This document shows, in pieces, positions 1 through 7,428 of a stretch of 25,768 nt of DNA; positions within the stretch are counted from its first letter, which is position 1, and the number at the start of each line of letters is the position of its first letter. The position numbers and the translations under genes are program-made. The DNA lies in the NCBI GenBank assembly GCA_934463265.1, contig CAKSIU010000010.1, forward strand, positions 1 to 25,768, read 5' to 3'. The stretch comes from an uncultured Eubacteriales bacterium. Its GTDB lineage: Bacteria > Bacillota > Clostridia > Oscillospirales > Acutalibacteraceae. Under the pieces are notes generated by a model. It was not told the DNA's origin, did not search any database, and worked only from the letters and a program-made list of their open reading frames with translations.

Positions 1-58
1 TTTTTTAAGCACAATTTATAGTGCTACTTCTTAAAATGTTTCTAAATTTGTGTCCTTT

Positions 59-463
59 TTATTGACTGTAGTCCAATGGCAAATCGTTGTCAAACACAGC
101 TTCTCCGGCCTGTTGTATTTCTTGCTCAGTGATAATTTCGCGAACAATGAAACCTTTATAATACTTGCCATCTTGCTGTTTTGAGTAATACTTTGCAATA
201 AGCCAAATCTCATCTTTTGCCTTGTACTCTTTTAAAATACGCTTCGCAGTCTCTCCAAACGCAGTACAGTCGGCAAATGTTGGCTTGTTCCATTCGCCGG
301 TTTTTGAGTCTTTCCCATTACTAAGTTGCAGCGAGAACTTTATTCCATCTTGACCAACTTTTTTTAATTCATCACAAATTCTACCTCTGAAAATTACCGT
401 ATTAACATAGCAATTGCCGCTGTAAACCTCTTTTTCGTTATTATAAATTTTTGTCGTTTTCAT
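59..463 (-). CDS. ssb: Single-stranded DNA-binding protein (phage type)
   Basis: This 134-residue protein has an SSB-like OB-fold pattern: an N-terminal strand with NTVIFRGRI, a central stretch around FADCTAFGETAKRI where SSBs carry their conserved F-x-x-x-x-W/F-G-x-x-A signature, and a YYKGFIV strand. It should bind and protect single-stranded DNA during phage replication or recombination. The C-terminus (DNDLPLDYSQ) is acidic but lacks the exact DDDIPF-like tip of host SSBs, which suits a phage paralogue. ATG at 463 follows a GAGGTGGG ribosome-binding site, and the start lies four bases after the RusA stop, so the two are probably translated together. Family assignment rests on motif pattern. 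Confidence 0.75.
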   Translation of the reverse strand: MKTTKIYNNEKEVYSGNCYVNTVIFRGRICDELKKVGQDGIKFSLQLSNGKDSKTGEWNKPTFADCTAFGETAKRILKEYKAKDEIWLIAKYYSKQQDGKYYKGFIVREIITEQEIQQAGEAVFDNDLPLDYSQ

Positions 464-466
464 AAT

Positions 467-892
467 TTAACCCACCTCATAATTTTTTATTAAAACTTTT
501 GTTTCTGCAATTTCGGCGTACATTTTTTCAAAATAAACCCTACAAATCTGCGAATCATCTCGATAAGCGATGCCGTTTAATGCGTCCAAAATAACCTTGA
601 TAATGTTATCTGCGTCAGTTTTTTTAGTTGGAAAAAGACGGCCATTTAGCATTAAGTCTTTTGTTTTTTTGCTGACATATTTCGGAATAGGGAAAAGGGC
701 AAGTATACTGATTTCTAGTGGTAAATTCCTTTCGAACTTCGCTTTAGAAACGGCTGCATAACTTGCCCTTACGAGTTTTTCATATTCGATTGTCTGCTTT
801 GGTGTATAAGCTACACTGCGACCATTAACTTTGCATATTCTAGGTCGCTGTTTGCCTTTCGGCGGACCCGGAACTGTGAATTTTATCTCCAT
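467..892 (-). CDS. rusA: RusA-family Holliday junction resolvase
   Basis: The protein has 141 residues and the RusA hallmarks: an N-terminal VPGPPKGKQRPR stretch, and near residues 93-117 the acidic DADNIIKVILDALNG...DDSQI motif whose aspartates bind the catalytic metal. RusA enzymes are dimeric endonucleases that cut four-way DNA junctions; in phages they resolve recombination or replication intermediates before packaging. Length fits the family (about 120-140). ATG at 892 has a clear GGAGG site six bases upstream. It sits between the Sak-like annealing protein and SSB, so the three form a recombination module. No motif residue appears missing. Confidence 0.9.
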   Translation of the reverse strand: MEIKFTVPGPPKGKQRPRICKVNGRSVAYTPKQTIEYEKLVRASYAAVSKAKFERNLPLEISILALFPIPKYVSKKTKDLMLNGRLFPTKKTDADNIIKVILDALNGIAYRDDSQICRVYFEKMYAEIAETKVLIKNYEVG

Positions 893-910
893 CTTGCGCC
901 TCCTTATTTA

Positions 911-1582
911 TTAAGGTTGCCGGTCAAAGGCATTGTCGTGCTGCTCACTCCCATTCGCATCACTCTGTGCCTTTTCCTGTTTGTCGAACTCGCTATTTCT
1001 GCCACTGGCAGCGCGAGCTCGCAAACCATTAAGTCCTTCTAAGATTTCAACTCGCTGCTTAACCGTTAATTCTTTAAAACTTTGCACGTTGTACCTTTTT
1101 AAGAGCGTAGCATACAATTTATCTGGCTCGTCAAAGTTCTTTACCACACTTTGAAGAATTTTTGCATCTTTGGCACTGATTTTTTCAATTTCAATCTCTG
1201 GTAAATCTTCGCCTGCATACAAATAAAGTCCCAATCCATGCCGAGCTAAGGCCTTCGTTAAACTTCTTTGAATCGACTTATTCACATCAAAGCTTGTAAC
1301 GTTTTCAAGGCTAATTGACTTGTTTTTATAGTCCATTATCGGCAAATACTCAATGTGCTCGAGACCAGCAATCTCAACGCCTGTCTTCACCCAACAGGTC
1401 TTGCCATCTGTAAAATAAATACAGCCAGATTCCGTTTCATAAACTTTGTAATTTGCATCTGGAAAACGTTTTTTTACTTCAGCCCACGCATACGGCCAGG
1501 ACAGGTAAGACAAGCCATTTTTCTTCTCTACATGGTCGTTTACATTAACTTCAAATAATGTCTCAAATACTGATTTTTCCAT
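911..1582 (-). CDS. Sak/DUF1071-like single-strand annealing protein
   Basis: This 223-residue protein looks like the DUF1071 (Sak, Rad52-like) phage annealing proteins. Its N-terminal half has LSYLSWPYAWAEVKKRFP, then a TGVEIAGLEH strand and the helix NKSIQRSLTKALARHGLGLYLYAGEDLP, which is typical of the family. Such proteins anneal complementary single strands during phage recombination. The C-terminal third is polar and probably disordered, ending in a QSDANGSEQHDNAF-like tail of the kind that may contact SSB. I start it at ATG 1582, nine bases after a GAGGTG site, rather than at GTG 1594. The upstream gene stops one base before this ATG, suggesting translational coupling. Confidence 0.8.
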   Translation of the reverse strand: MEKSVFETLFEVNVNDHVEKKNGLSYLSWPYAWAEVKKRFPDANYKVYETESGCIYFTDGKTCWVKTGVEIAGLEHIEYLPIMDYKNKSISLENVTSFDVNKSIQRSLTKALARHGLGLYLYAGEDLPEIEIEKISAKDAKILQSVVKNFDEPDKLYATLLKRYNVQSFKELTVKQRVEILEGLNGLRARAASGRNSEFDKQEKAQSDANGSEQHDNAFDRQP

Positions 1583-1583
1583 T

Positions 1584-1826
1584 TTAAGTTTCACCTCGAC
1601 TCTTCAAATCATGACATTCAAAGTCTGCACGTTCGGCTTCATAATCTGGCAGTTCAGCTGTAAATTTGAAATGGATATCAAGGCAATCTTTGCAGCAATA
1701 AAAACCATTTAGAACATAATAATCATCACCCTCACATATGTCTTCTTCGCAAAAAAAGCATTTTAAAACGGGGATAGCCTCGTTATCCGGTGGTGTAAGA
1801 TAATTTTTTTCAATTAAATCCAGCAT
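1584..1826 (-). CDS. Small Cys-rich phage protein, probable zinc binder
   Basis: The product has 80 residues and no recognised family name. Residues 24-51 contain CFFCEEDIC and, after about 15 residues, CCKDC, two CxxC-type pairs spaced like a zinc ribbon or treble-clef finger. The flanks are acidic. The ATG follows a GGAGGACAG site formed by the last codons of the upstream small gene, and its stop is one base before the Sak start, so it belongs to the leftward recombination operon. A role in DNA binding or as an adaptor is inference from the Cys spacing and the neighbours only. Confidence 0.6.
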   Translation of the reverse strand: MLDLIEKNYLTPPDNEAIPVLKCFFCEEDICEGDDYYVLNGFYCCKDCLDIHFKFTAELPDYEAERADFECHDLKSRGET

Positions 1827-1827
1827 T

Positions 1828-1974
1828 TTATCTGTCCTCCATATTTTGTTTTAATTTCTTGCAGACGATTTTGAACGCATCCAGAGTTTTTCTTTCGAGG
1901 TCTCTTAATTCATCTGCCTGTTTTAAATTAATCACTATTAAAATAAAAATTATTAATAATAATAATATTCCCAT
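1828..1974 (-). CDS. 48-aa membrane-anchored phage protein
   Basis: A short reading frame of 48 codons starts at ATG 1974, with an AGGAGTGT site correctly placed upstream. Residues 2-16 form one very hydrophobic segment (GILLLLIIFILIVIN). The rest is charged and amphipathic (KQADELRDLERKTLDAF...KKLKQNMEDR) and could form a helix or short coiled coil facing the cytoplasm. It is the first gene of the leftward phage operon. The stop overlaps the ribosome-binding region of the next gene, which supports real translation. Function unknown. Confidence 0.6.
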   Translation of the reverse strand: MGILLLLIIFILIVINLKQADELRDLERKTLDAFKIVCKKLKQNMEDR

Positions 1975-2045
1975 ATTTATACACTCCTAAAAGAGAGCTA
2001 ATTAGTAACTCTTTTAATAAAATTTTTACATCGTTTTTGCGAATG

Positions 2046-2074
2046 TAATTATGCTTACTGTTTTTAGTTAACAA
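2046..2074 (-). promoter_or_regulatory. Possible promoter of the leftward phage operon
   Basis: On the minus strand TTGTTA and TAATTA are separated by 17 bases, about 70 bases ahead of the first leftward gene. The -10 box is a poor match, so this is tentative. An imperfect inverted repeat with arms AGAGCTA and TAACTCT (1994-2012) lies downstream and could be an operator. Confidence 0.3.
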
Positions 2075-2105
2075 ATAAATAACCTAAACTTTTTAGATTT
2101 AGTAC

Positions 2106-2134
2106 TTGATTTTAGTGTTACACCATGGTATACT
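2106..2134 (+). promoter_or_regulatory. Sigma-70-type promoter for the RHH-recombinase pair
   Basis: TTGATT and TATACT are separated by exactly 17 bases and lie just upstream of the AAAGGAGG site of the ribbon-helix-helix gene. The leader would be very short, about 18 bases. Confidence 0.6.
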
Positions 2135-2158
2135 AATTAATAAAAGGAGGTGTTTTAT

Positions 2159-2338
2159 TTGGCAGTTTCTAAAGACAATGTCAGAGTTGCAATAACTATA
2201 AGTAAAGAACTAAAAAATAAATTAGAAATAATTGCAAAAGATGAGCAGCGTTCTTTTTCAAATATCTGCTCTAAATTTTTATCAGACTGTGTAAAATCAA
2301 GAAAGGTTTTAAAAAATGAAAATAGCAATATACAGTAG
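2159..2338 (+). CDS. Ribbon-helix-helix (CopG/Arc-like) DNA-binding protein
   Basis: The 59-residue product reads VRVAITISKELKNKLEII, a basic beta strand, then a helix, then SFSNICSKFLSDCVK as a second helix: the ribbon-helix-helix layout of CopG/Arc-type regulators. I choose TTG at 2159, nine bases after the AAAGGAGG site. An upstream GTG at 2150 overlaps that site and is unlikely. The last 23 bases overlap the start of the large serine recombinase in another frame, so the two are translationally coupled. It probably autoregulates the pair or acts as a directionality or accessory factor; that role is inferred from position. Confidence 0.75.
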   Translation: MAVSKDNVRVAITISKELKNKLEIIAKDEQRSFSNICSKFLSDCVKSRKVLKNENSNIQ

Positions 2339-3938
2339 AAAATCTAAATACACTGGAAAAGGTGAATCAATAGAAAATCAAATTGAAATGTGTAAGGATT
2401 ACGTATTTGCACATATAAAAAATATTACAGAAGCAGATATTTACATATATGAAGATGAAGGTTTTTCTGCTAAAAATTTAGATAGACCTAAATTTCAAAA
2501 AATGATTAAAGATTCAAAAGTTTACAAATTTGATTATATTGTTTGTTATCGCCTAGACCGGGTCAGTAGAAATGTCAGTGATTTTTCGGCTCTTATTGAA
2601 GACTTAAATCAAAGAAATATCGCATTCATATGTATCAAAGAACAATTTGATACATCGACACCCATGGGTAGGGCAATGATGTACATTGCATCTGTTTTTG
2701 CTCAACTTGAAAGAGAAACCATAGCAGAACGAGTAAGAGACAATATGCTAATGCTATCACGTACTGGAAGATGGCTTGGTGGGACCCCTCCTACCGGTTT
2801 CACTTCTGAAAAAGTAGAAAATTTAATAATAGATGGAAAATTAAAATCGTCATATAAATTGAAGTTCAATCAAGACGAAATTTTAATAGTTAAAGAAATA
2901 TATAAAAAATTTATTCAATTAAAGTCTATATCTGCAGTAAGCAAATATTTAATAAGCGAAGGGTTAAAATCTCGCTCAGGTAAATATTTCTCAAATTTAG
3001 GAATAAAAGATATCTTAACTAATCCTGTTTACTGTCAAGCTGATAAATACGCCTACTCTTATTTTTTAGAAAAAGGTTCAGATGTTTGTTTTAATGAAAA
3101 TGATTGTTCCAATAAATATGGACTAATTTCTTACAATAAACGTGATTACACTAAAAAACATGTTCCGCGCAATGATGAATCGAAATGGATAATAGCAATA
3201 GGAAAACATCATGGAATTATTAGTGGTGAGGACTGGGTAAATGTTCAAGATATGATTGCACAAAACAAGCCAAGTGATAAAAAGCATTCAAATAATCACA
3301 ATGATTATTCCCTGCTTTCAGGCATGATTTATTGTAAAAAATGCGGAGAAAAAATGTTTGCGAAGATACGGCATAATAGCACTAAAAAATTTGTATATGA
3401 TTACATCTGCAGCAGCAAACTTAAAGGGAACGCATCACTTTGCAACATTGATAATTTAAATGGACAACAAATAGATGATTTAGTTTGTGATTATTTAATG
3501 GACTACCTTAATGAAGACTCTGAAATATTTAACTTACTTGAAAATCTAAAACTTAAAATATCAAATCAAAAAGAACAAGACAATGTTTCTATCATAGATA
3601 ATAAAATCGCCAAATACATTCTTGAAATTGAAAATTTAATTTCATCTTTAGCTAAGCCAAATGTTAATAGTGCTCTTTTTCAGTTCATAAATAATAAAGT
3701 TGCGGAATTAGACAATTTAATAAACAGTTTAAAGAAAGAAAAAGAGCAAATTACAAACCAAGCAGCGACTTTTATTAATAATAACTTACAATTTGATATC
3801 ATAGTAAGGACACTTGCCTATTTTAAAGAAAACTTTAAAACACTTGATATTCATAGTAAAAGAGAGTTAATAAAATTGCTTGTAGAAAAGATAGAGTGGG
3901 ACGGTAAAAATCTCAATATTTTTATATACGGCGAATAG
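2316..3938 (+). CDS. Large serine recombinase (phage-type integrase)
   Basis: A full-length 540-residue large serine recombinase. The N-terminal resolvase domain has the catalytic YSRKS motif (nucleophile Ser10), YRLDRVSRN (79-86) and MGRAMMYIASVFAQLERETIAERV (117-140). A recombinase domain follows at about 165-330. A zinc-ribbon domain carries Cys340, Cys343, Cys365 and Cys376, and a Lys/Glu/Asn-rich helical region at about 405-500 should be the coiled coil that controls integration versus excision. These enzymes join short attP and attB sites by a 2-bp staggered cut without a replicative intermediate. The gene ends beside the interrupted feoB, so feoB is the inferred attB target. It is AT-rich and intact, so it could be active. 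Confidence 0.95.
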   Translation: MKIAIYSRKSKYTGKGESIENQIEMCKDYVFAHIKNITEADIYIYEDEGFSAKNLDRPKFQKMIKDSKVYKFDYIVCYRLDRVSRNVSDFSALIEDLNQRNIAFICIKEQFDTSTPMGRAMMYIASVFAQLERETIAERVRDNMLMLSRTGRWLGGTPPTGFTSEKVENLIIDGKLKSSYKLKFNQDEILIVKEIYKKFIQLKSISAVSKYLISEGLKSRSGKYFSNLGIKDILTNPVYCQADKYAYSYFLEKGSDVCFNENDCSNKYGLISYNKRDYTKKHVPRNDESKWIIAIGKHHGIISGEDWVNVQDMIAQNKPSDKKHSNNHNDYSLLSGMIYCKKCGEKMFAKIRHNSTKKFVYDYICSSKLKGNASLCNIDNLNGQQIDDLVCDYLMDYLNEDSEIFNLLENLKLKISNQKEQDNVSIIDNKIAKYILEIENLISSLAKPNVNSALFQFINNKVAELDNLINSLKKEKEQITNQAATFINNNLQFDIIVRTLAYFKENFKTLDIHSKRELIKLLVEKIEWDGKNLNIFIYGE

Positions 3939-3945
3939 CGATTTG

Positions 3946-5448
3946 TCAGCAGCCTATTCGTCGCAAATTAAAGGCAATTATGAAAACCATAAAAAAAATT
4001 GCCCTTTGTTGCCTTTTGGATGGTGGCGCAAATCTTCCGTTGCAAGGTACAAAATTATTGGTTAAAATCGCAATTAATCGTTCTCGCGGAGAGTCAATAA
4101 TTCTGCAGCCGATAATTCCGCAAGCATTGCAACCAAAACCCATACACATGGTTAGCGCTTGCTTGCCGTGAGCACTTGCTTTTTTGAAAAATTTATCAAG
4201 ATTAAATGCTATTCTCGGCAAATATCCGGAATCTTCGAGCAGCGTGAAAAGCGGGAAAAAAATTGCCATCGGCGGCAACATTACAGATACAACCCACGCT
4301 AAAGTTCGATATACACCTAAAACAACCACATCATTCAGCCATTGCGGTGCGCCTATTGATGCGAAAAATTCAATTAGTCTGTCTTGCAAGAAAAATAATC
4401 CGTCGGCAATTAGGTCTGAGGGGTAATTTGCTCCGGTAATGGTAATCCAAAAGACGACAAATAGCAACAATATCATTATTGGAATGCCTGTTAATTTTGA
4501 CGTTAGTAGCTTATCAATTTTTCTGTCTCGTTGAGTATATTTTTTGTCCTGTAGCTTAACGCTTATTTCATAAATCTCCTGCGCTTTTTTTACTATGTCC
4601 GAAACTATTTCATCTCGCAGCAAATCTGAATTAAATCCACCTACAAAAAATTCCCGATTTATTTTTTTCAGAATCTGTTTTACTTGTTGATTCTCCATTA
4701 CGTCAAAATAAAGATAATTATTTAACGTCCTATGTAATTTTTCATTCATGTCGAGCAGTTTTATACTTAGCCATCGCGAATTTAGCTTATTTCCAACTAA
4801 ATTTTTAACAACTGGGTCAAGTTCTGCTTCAGCTTTTTCAATTTTTTCATTATACGTGACTTTTGTTCCGTAAGTTTTTTTCTTATTCACTGCCACTTCA
4901 TAAATTTCATTTTTTAAGTCACTCAAACCGCTTTTGCTTCGCGCGCTGGTTCCTATGACGGGAACTCCAAGCTGCAAAGAAAGTTCATCTAAATCTATGA
5001 TAATTTTCTTTTTTCTGGCTTCGTCCATAAGATTTACGCAAACTATCACGCTTTTTGTTATTTCCAGAATCTGCAAAGCCAAATTCAAGTTTCTCTCAAG
5101 GCATGTCGCATCTACCACTGCCACTACTAAATCCGGCTCTCCAAAACAAATAAAGTCACGCGCTATTTCTTCCTCTGCGGAGTTTGACATTAAAGAATAA
5201 GTTCCAGGCAAATCCACAAAAATAAAATTTTTATCCTTGTACCTACAACTTCCCCGCGCATTCGAAACCGTTTTTCCTGGCCAGTTTCCCGTATGCTGAT
5301 TCATCCCTGTAAGAGCGTTGAACAGTGTGCTTTTGCCTACATTTGGATTTCCAGCAACCGCAATCACAATATCATCTTCGGACTTTTTGCTGATTTTAAA
5401 TCCCTGCGATACCACCGCAAGTCCAGTAGCTTTGTTAGTAAGACCCAT
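3946..5448 (-). pseudogene. feoB: feoB, ferrous iron transporter, 3'-truncated by the prophage
   Basis: FeoB imports Fe2+ through the inner membrane under control of an N-terminal G domain. Here the G motifs are intact: GNPNVGKST at about 33-41, DLPGTYS at 79-85 and NLMD at 139-142. The GDI helical domain and the first membrane and Gate segments (from about 330) follow. True FeoB similarity ends at Phe473 in FVPCNGRF. The last 27 codons (APPSKRQQRA... to RRIGC) are out-of-family and come from the attachment junction. Family members run about 650-770 residues, so the second half of the membrane channel is missing. ATG 5448 is chosen for its GGGGA site. The 3' part should lie beyond the left end of the element; excision would restore the gene. 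Confidence 0.85.
4000..4060. other. Inferred attR junction between the element and feoB
   Basis: Reading feoB on the minus strand, protein similarity is normal up to the FVPCNGRF motif (codon ending at 4030) and then changes at once to APPSKRQQ. In FeoB proteins this motif continues with Pro-Thr and a long Gate-domain helix. The crossover should therefore lie near 4025-4045. Large serine recombinases share only a 2-bp core, so no long direct repeat is expected and none can be tested without the left end. Confidence 0.6.
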
Positions 5449-5520
5449 AAAAAATCCCCTTTTTAAATTAAAAATAATAAAATAACTTGCAAGCAAAACG
5501 CATCAAAAAAAATTATTTTA

Positions 5521-5757
5521 TTAAACTTCCACCAAACACTTTTCAGCGTCCTCAGAACGTATAGCTATCAAAGTTCCACGAATAAAATAAGCAATCGGGT
5601 CACCGGCTGGGCTTTTTTGAATGGCTTCTACAAGCGTGCCTTTTATCAGCCCCAAGTCTAACATTCTTCGCCGTTCGTTTCCCTCAAAAAGCAGCGAAAC
5701 CACTTTCGCATTTTTACCCACTTCCAACTCATTCAACGGTAAAATTTTTTTATTCAC
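5521..5757 (-). CDS. feoA: FeoA, SH3-like regulator of FeoB
   Basis: This 78-residue protein has FeoA features: a start rich in LNELEVGKNAKVVSL, then GNERRRMLDLGLIKGTLVEAIQKSPAGDPIAYFIRGTLIAIRSEDAEKCLVEV. This is the small SH3-like beta barrel that supports FeoB-dependent ferrous iron uptake. It lies directly upstream of feoB on the same strand with a 72-base gap, the classic feoAB order. The start is GTG 5757 with a modest GAGTGAG-like site upstream. TTGACA at 5809-5814 on the minus strand could be part of its promoter, but I see no convincing -10 box at the right distance. Confidence 0.93.
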   Translation of the reverse strand: MNKKILPLNELEVGKNAKVVSLLFEGNERRRMLDLGLIKGTLVEAIQKSPAGDPIAYFIRGTLIAIRSEDAEKCLVEV

Positions 5758-5853
5758 AAAATCATCTCACTCAAAATATTCTTCTAAAAAAGGTTCTCTG
5801 CACTAATATATGTCAAAAAAAATAATTTGTTAAAATAAAACTAAATAAAAAGT

Positions 5854-5882
5854 TTGACTTTTTTAAAAATATATGGTACAAT
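5854..5882 (+). promoter_or_regulatory. Sigma-70-type promoter upstream of 5913
   Basis: TTGACT and TACAAT are separated by exactly 17 bases, about 30 bases before an AAGGATGTGA ribosome-binding site. The match to consensus is strong, so transcription of the next gene starts here. Confidence 0.7.
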
Positions 5883-5912
5883 AAATACAAATAAAAAAGG
5901 ATGTGATTCATT

Positions 5913-6011
5913 ATGAACGGTTTGCAATATGCATATCAATCAGATTTTAATAATGCTTCAGATTCTATAAGACAAGTTTCGCTAATATTAGTATGCAACA
6001 TAGTTGGTTAG
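5913..6011 (+). CDS. Short leader ORF or N-terminal fragment of a broken gene
   Basis: ATG 5913 carries the only good ribosome-binding site in this transcript (AAGGATGTGA) but its frame ends after 32 codons at TAG 6009. The peptide begins MNGLQYAYQSDFNNASDSIRQ and turns hydrophobic (VSLILVCNIVG), as the start of a membrane protein would. It overlaps the next frame, which has no ribosome-binding site of its own. The simplest reading is an N-terminal piece separated from the downstream frame by an indel. A coupled upstream ORF is the alternative. Confidence 0.45.
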   Translation: MNGLQYAYQSDFNNASDSIRQVSLILVCNIVG

Positions 6012-6355
6012 CTTTTATTCCATTTGCAAATACTTACATATGCGGTCAAGTCGCGTTTGAAAACAAAGCTAAAACTTTTATATTACTAGCCCTAAACATA
6101 ATTTTATCTATAGTCTCCTCAATTGTCTGCTTAACTAGTATATCCTATTACGAAATGAACGCAAAGTTAACTTTAATTTCATGGATGTCATGGATATACA
6201 TGATTTTCTTTTTCTACGCTTCATATCAAATATTCAAAAAATATAGTGACAAAGCTGTTATCATGCTAGTCTTTTCAATACTAAGTTGTGGACTTTTAAC
6301 TCCAATATTTCTGTTTGCCATTAGAAACAACGAAAGAAAAATTGACGTAAAATAA
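5993..6355 (+). CDS. Multi-pass membrane protein, possibly frameshifted at its N-terminus
   Basis: The 120-residue frame has three or four hydrophobic segments, at about residues 28-50, 60-79 and 88-109, with WLAFIPFANTYICGQVAFENKAKTF near its start. W-x-A-x-I-P-F-x-N-x-Y followed by helices is common in small uncharacterised Bacillota membrane proteins, but I cannot name the family. No Shine-Dalgarno site precedes ATG 5993; the well-signalled start is at 5913 in another frame. Reading across would need a -1 shift or a corrected indel between 5954 and 6008. Transcription comes from the promoter at 5854. Treat as possibly a pseudogene. Confidence 0.55.
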   Translation: MQHSWLAFIPFANTYICGQVAFENKAKTFILLALNIILSIVSSIVCLTSISYYEMNAKLTLISWMSWIYMIFFFYASYQIFKKYSDKAVIMLVFSILSCGLLTPIFLFAIRNNERKIDVK

Positions 6356-6403
6356 ATTATAATATAAAATATAATAAATTTAATTTGTTTTATGGAGATT
6401 TAT

Positions 6404-7267
6404 ATGGAAATTACAGTTAATGCCCCCGCTAAAATTAACCTATATTTAGATATTTTAAATAAGCGCAGCGATGGTTATCATGATGTTGAAATGATAATGC
6501 AGACAGTAAGTTTGTTTGATAAAATAACTATAAAAAAATCAGATAAAAATGGTATTTTCATAACCAGCAACTACAATTTTGATGTAGACGTAAAAAAAAA
6601 TACAGCTTATATCGCTGCTGAAAAATTTTTTGAACATATTAAACTTATAGACCAGGGAATTTGTATCAATATGCAAAAACAAATTCCTGTTGGGGCTGGA
6701 TTGGCCGGAGGTAGCTCTGATGCTGCCGCTGTGTTAATTGGGCTTAATGAATTATTTGAACGTAAACTTTCTAAAAACGAGTTGGCAACTATTGGTGAAA
6801 AAGTCGGTGCAGACGTTCCATTTTGTATTTTCGGCGGAACAATGTTAGCTACGGGTACAGGAACAACCTTATCACCTTTGTCTCCACTAAAAAACTGCCA
6901 TATTCTTATAGTTAAGCCTCCGTTTTCTGTTTCTACAAAAGCAGCTTATCAAGCTTCAGACCTGTTCCCTCATGAAAAAAATAAATCTATAAATAATATA
7001 ATCGCTGCAATAAAGTCAAATAATCTGAAAGATACTGCTAAAAATATTTATAATCGATTTGAAAAGGTGTTTAATCTTGATTATATTGCGAAAATTAAAA
7101 ATATTTTAAATGAAAACGGCGCTTTAAATTCTTGCATGACTGGCACCGGTTCTGCAGTTTATGGTGTTTTTGAAGACGAAGAAAAAGCGATTTACTGTAA
7201 AAAAATCTTAAGCAAAAGTTATAAAGATGTTTTTTTATGTAACCCATTTTCTTATGATAAAAATTAA
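6404..7267 (+). CDS. ispE: 4-diphosphocytidyl-2-C-methyl-D-erythritol kinase
   Basis: IspE phosphorylates CDP-methylerythritol with ATP, the fourth step of the MEP route to isoprenoid precursors. This 287-residue protein has the expected NAPAKINLYLDIL start, R-x-DGYHDVEMIMQTV, the GHMP-kinase ATP loop PVGAGLAGGSSDAAAVL (about residues 94-110), GADVPFCIFGGT, and a C-terminal MTGTGSAVYGVF motif. Length is normal for the family. I choose ATG 6404 because a GGAG site lies eight bases upstream; ATG 6392 would overlap that site. It is rightward and follows the membrane-protein frame after 48 AT-rich bases. No key residue looks missing. Confidence 0.96.
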   Translation: MEITVNAPAKINLYLDILNKRSDGYHDVEMIMQTVSLFDKITIKKSDKNGIFITSNYNFDVDVKKNTAYIAAEKFFEHIKLIDQGICINMQKQIPVGAGLAGGSSDAAAVLIGLNELFERKLSKNELATIGEKVGADVPFCIFGGTMLATGTGTTLSPLSPLKNCHILIVKPPFSVSTKAAYQASDLFPHEKNKSINNIIAAIKSNNLKDTAKNIYNRFEKVFNLDYIAKIKNILNENGALNSCMTGTGSAVYGVFEDEEKAIYCKKILSKSYKDVFLCNPFSYDKN

Positions 7268-7292
7268 CAAAATTTTTAAGTGGGAAACAAAA

Positions 7293-7361
7293 ATGAAAAA
7301 AGTTGAAAAATCAGCAAAAAACAAGAGCGAGCAATCGCGTACAAAAACGTTAAAGGTATAG
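7293..7361 (+). CDS. Possible 22-aa basic peptide
   Basis: A 22-codon frame (MKKVEKSAKNKSEQSRTKTLKV) follows ispE by 25 bases and is preceded by a weak GTGGGA site. It is very rich in Lys and Ser. It may be a real small peptide or chance. Its polar composition resembles the start of the next gene, but that is weak evidence. Confidence 0.25.
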   Translation: MKKVEKSAKNKSEQSRTKTLKV

Positions 7362-7428
7362 ACTAAAAGCATAGTAAAAAAAGTGATAATTAGCTGTTTA
7401 TGCTATTACAAAAAGGAGGACATATAAA

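Larger units (their letters stand above)
1..4035. mobile_element. Right end of a prophage or related integrated element inserted in feoB
   Basis: The segment holds phage-type recombination genes on the minus strand (SSB, RusA, Sak/DUF1071), a divergent promoter region, and a rightward large serine recombinase whose stop lies about 90 bases from the point where feoB homology ends. This is the usual arrangement of a serine-integrase element, with the integrase at one attachment end. The left end lies outside the window, so size and type (phage or integrative element) are unknown. No structural, lysis or conjugation gene is visible here. The right boundary is placed at the loss of FeoB similarity and may be off by about 20 bases. 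Confidence 0.8.

Noticed and set aside
1..30. AGCAC/GTGCT hairpin at the left edge
   Set aside because: The stem is only 5 bp and neither strand is followed by a T tract, so it is not supported as a terminator.
7368..7406. AGCATA/TATGCT inverted repeat before the double-glycine peptide gene
   Set aside because: The arms are only 6 bp and widely spaced in AT-rich sequence, so an operator call is not supported.
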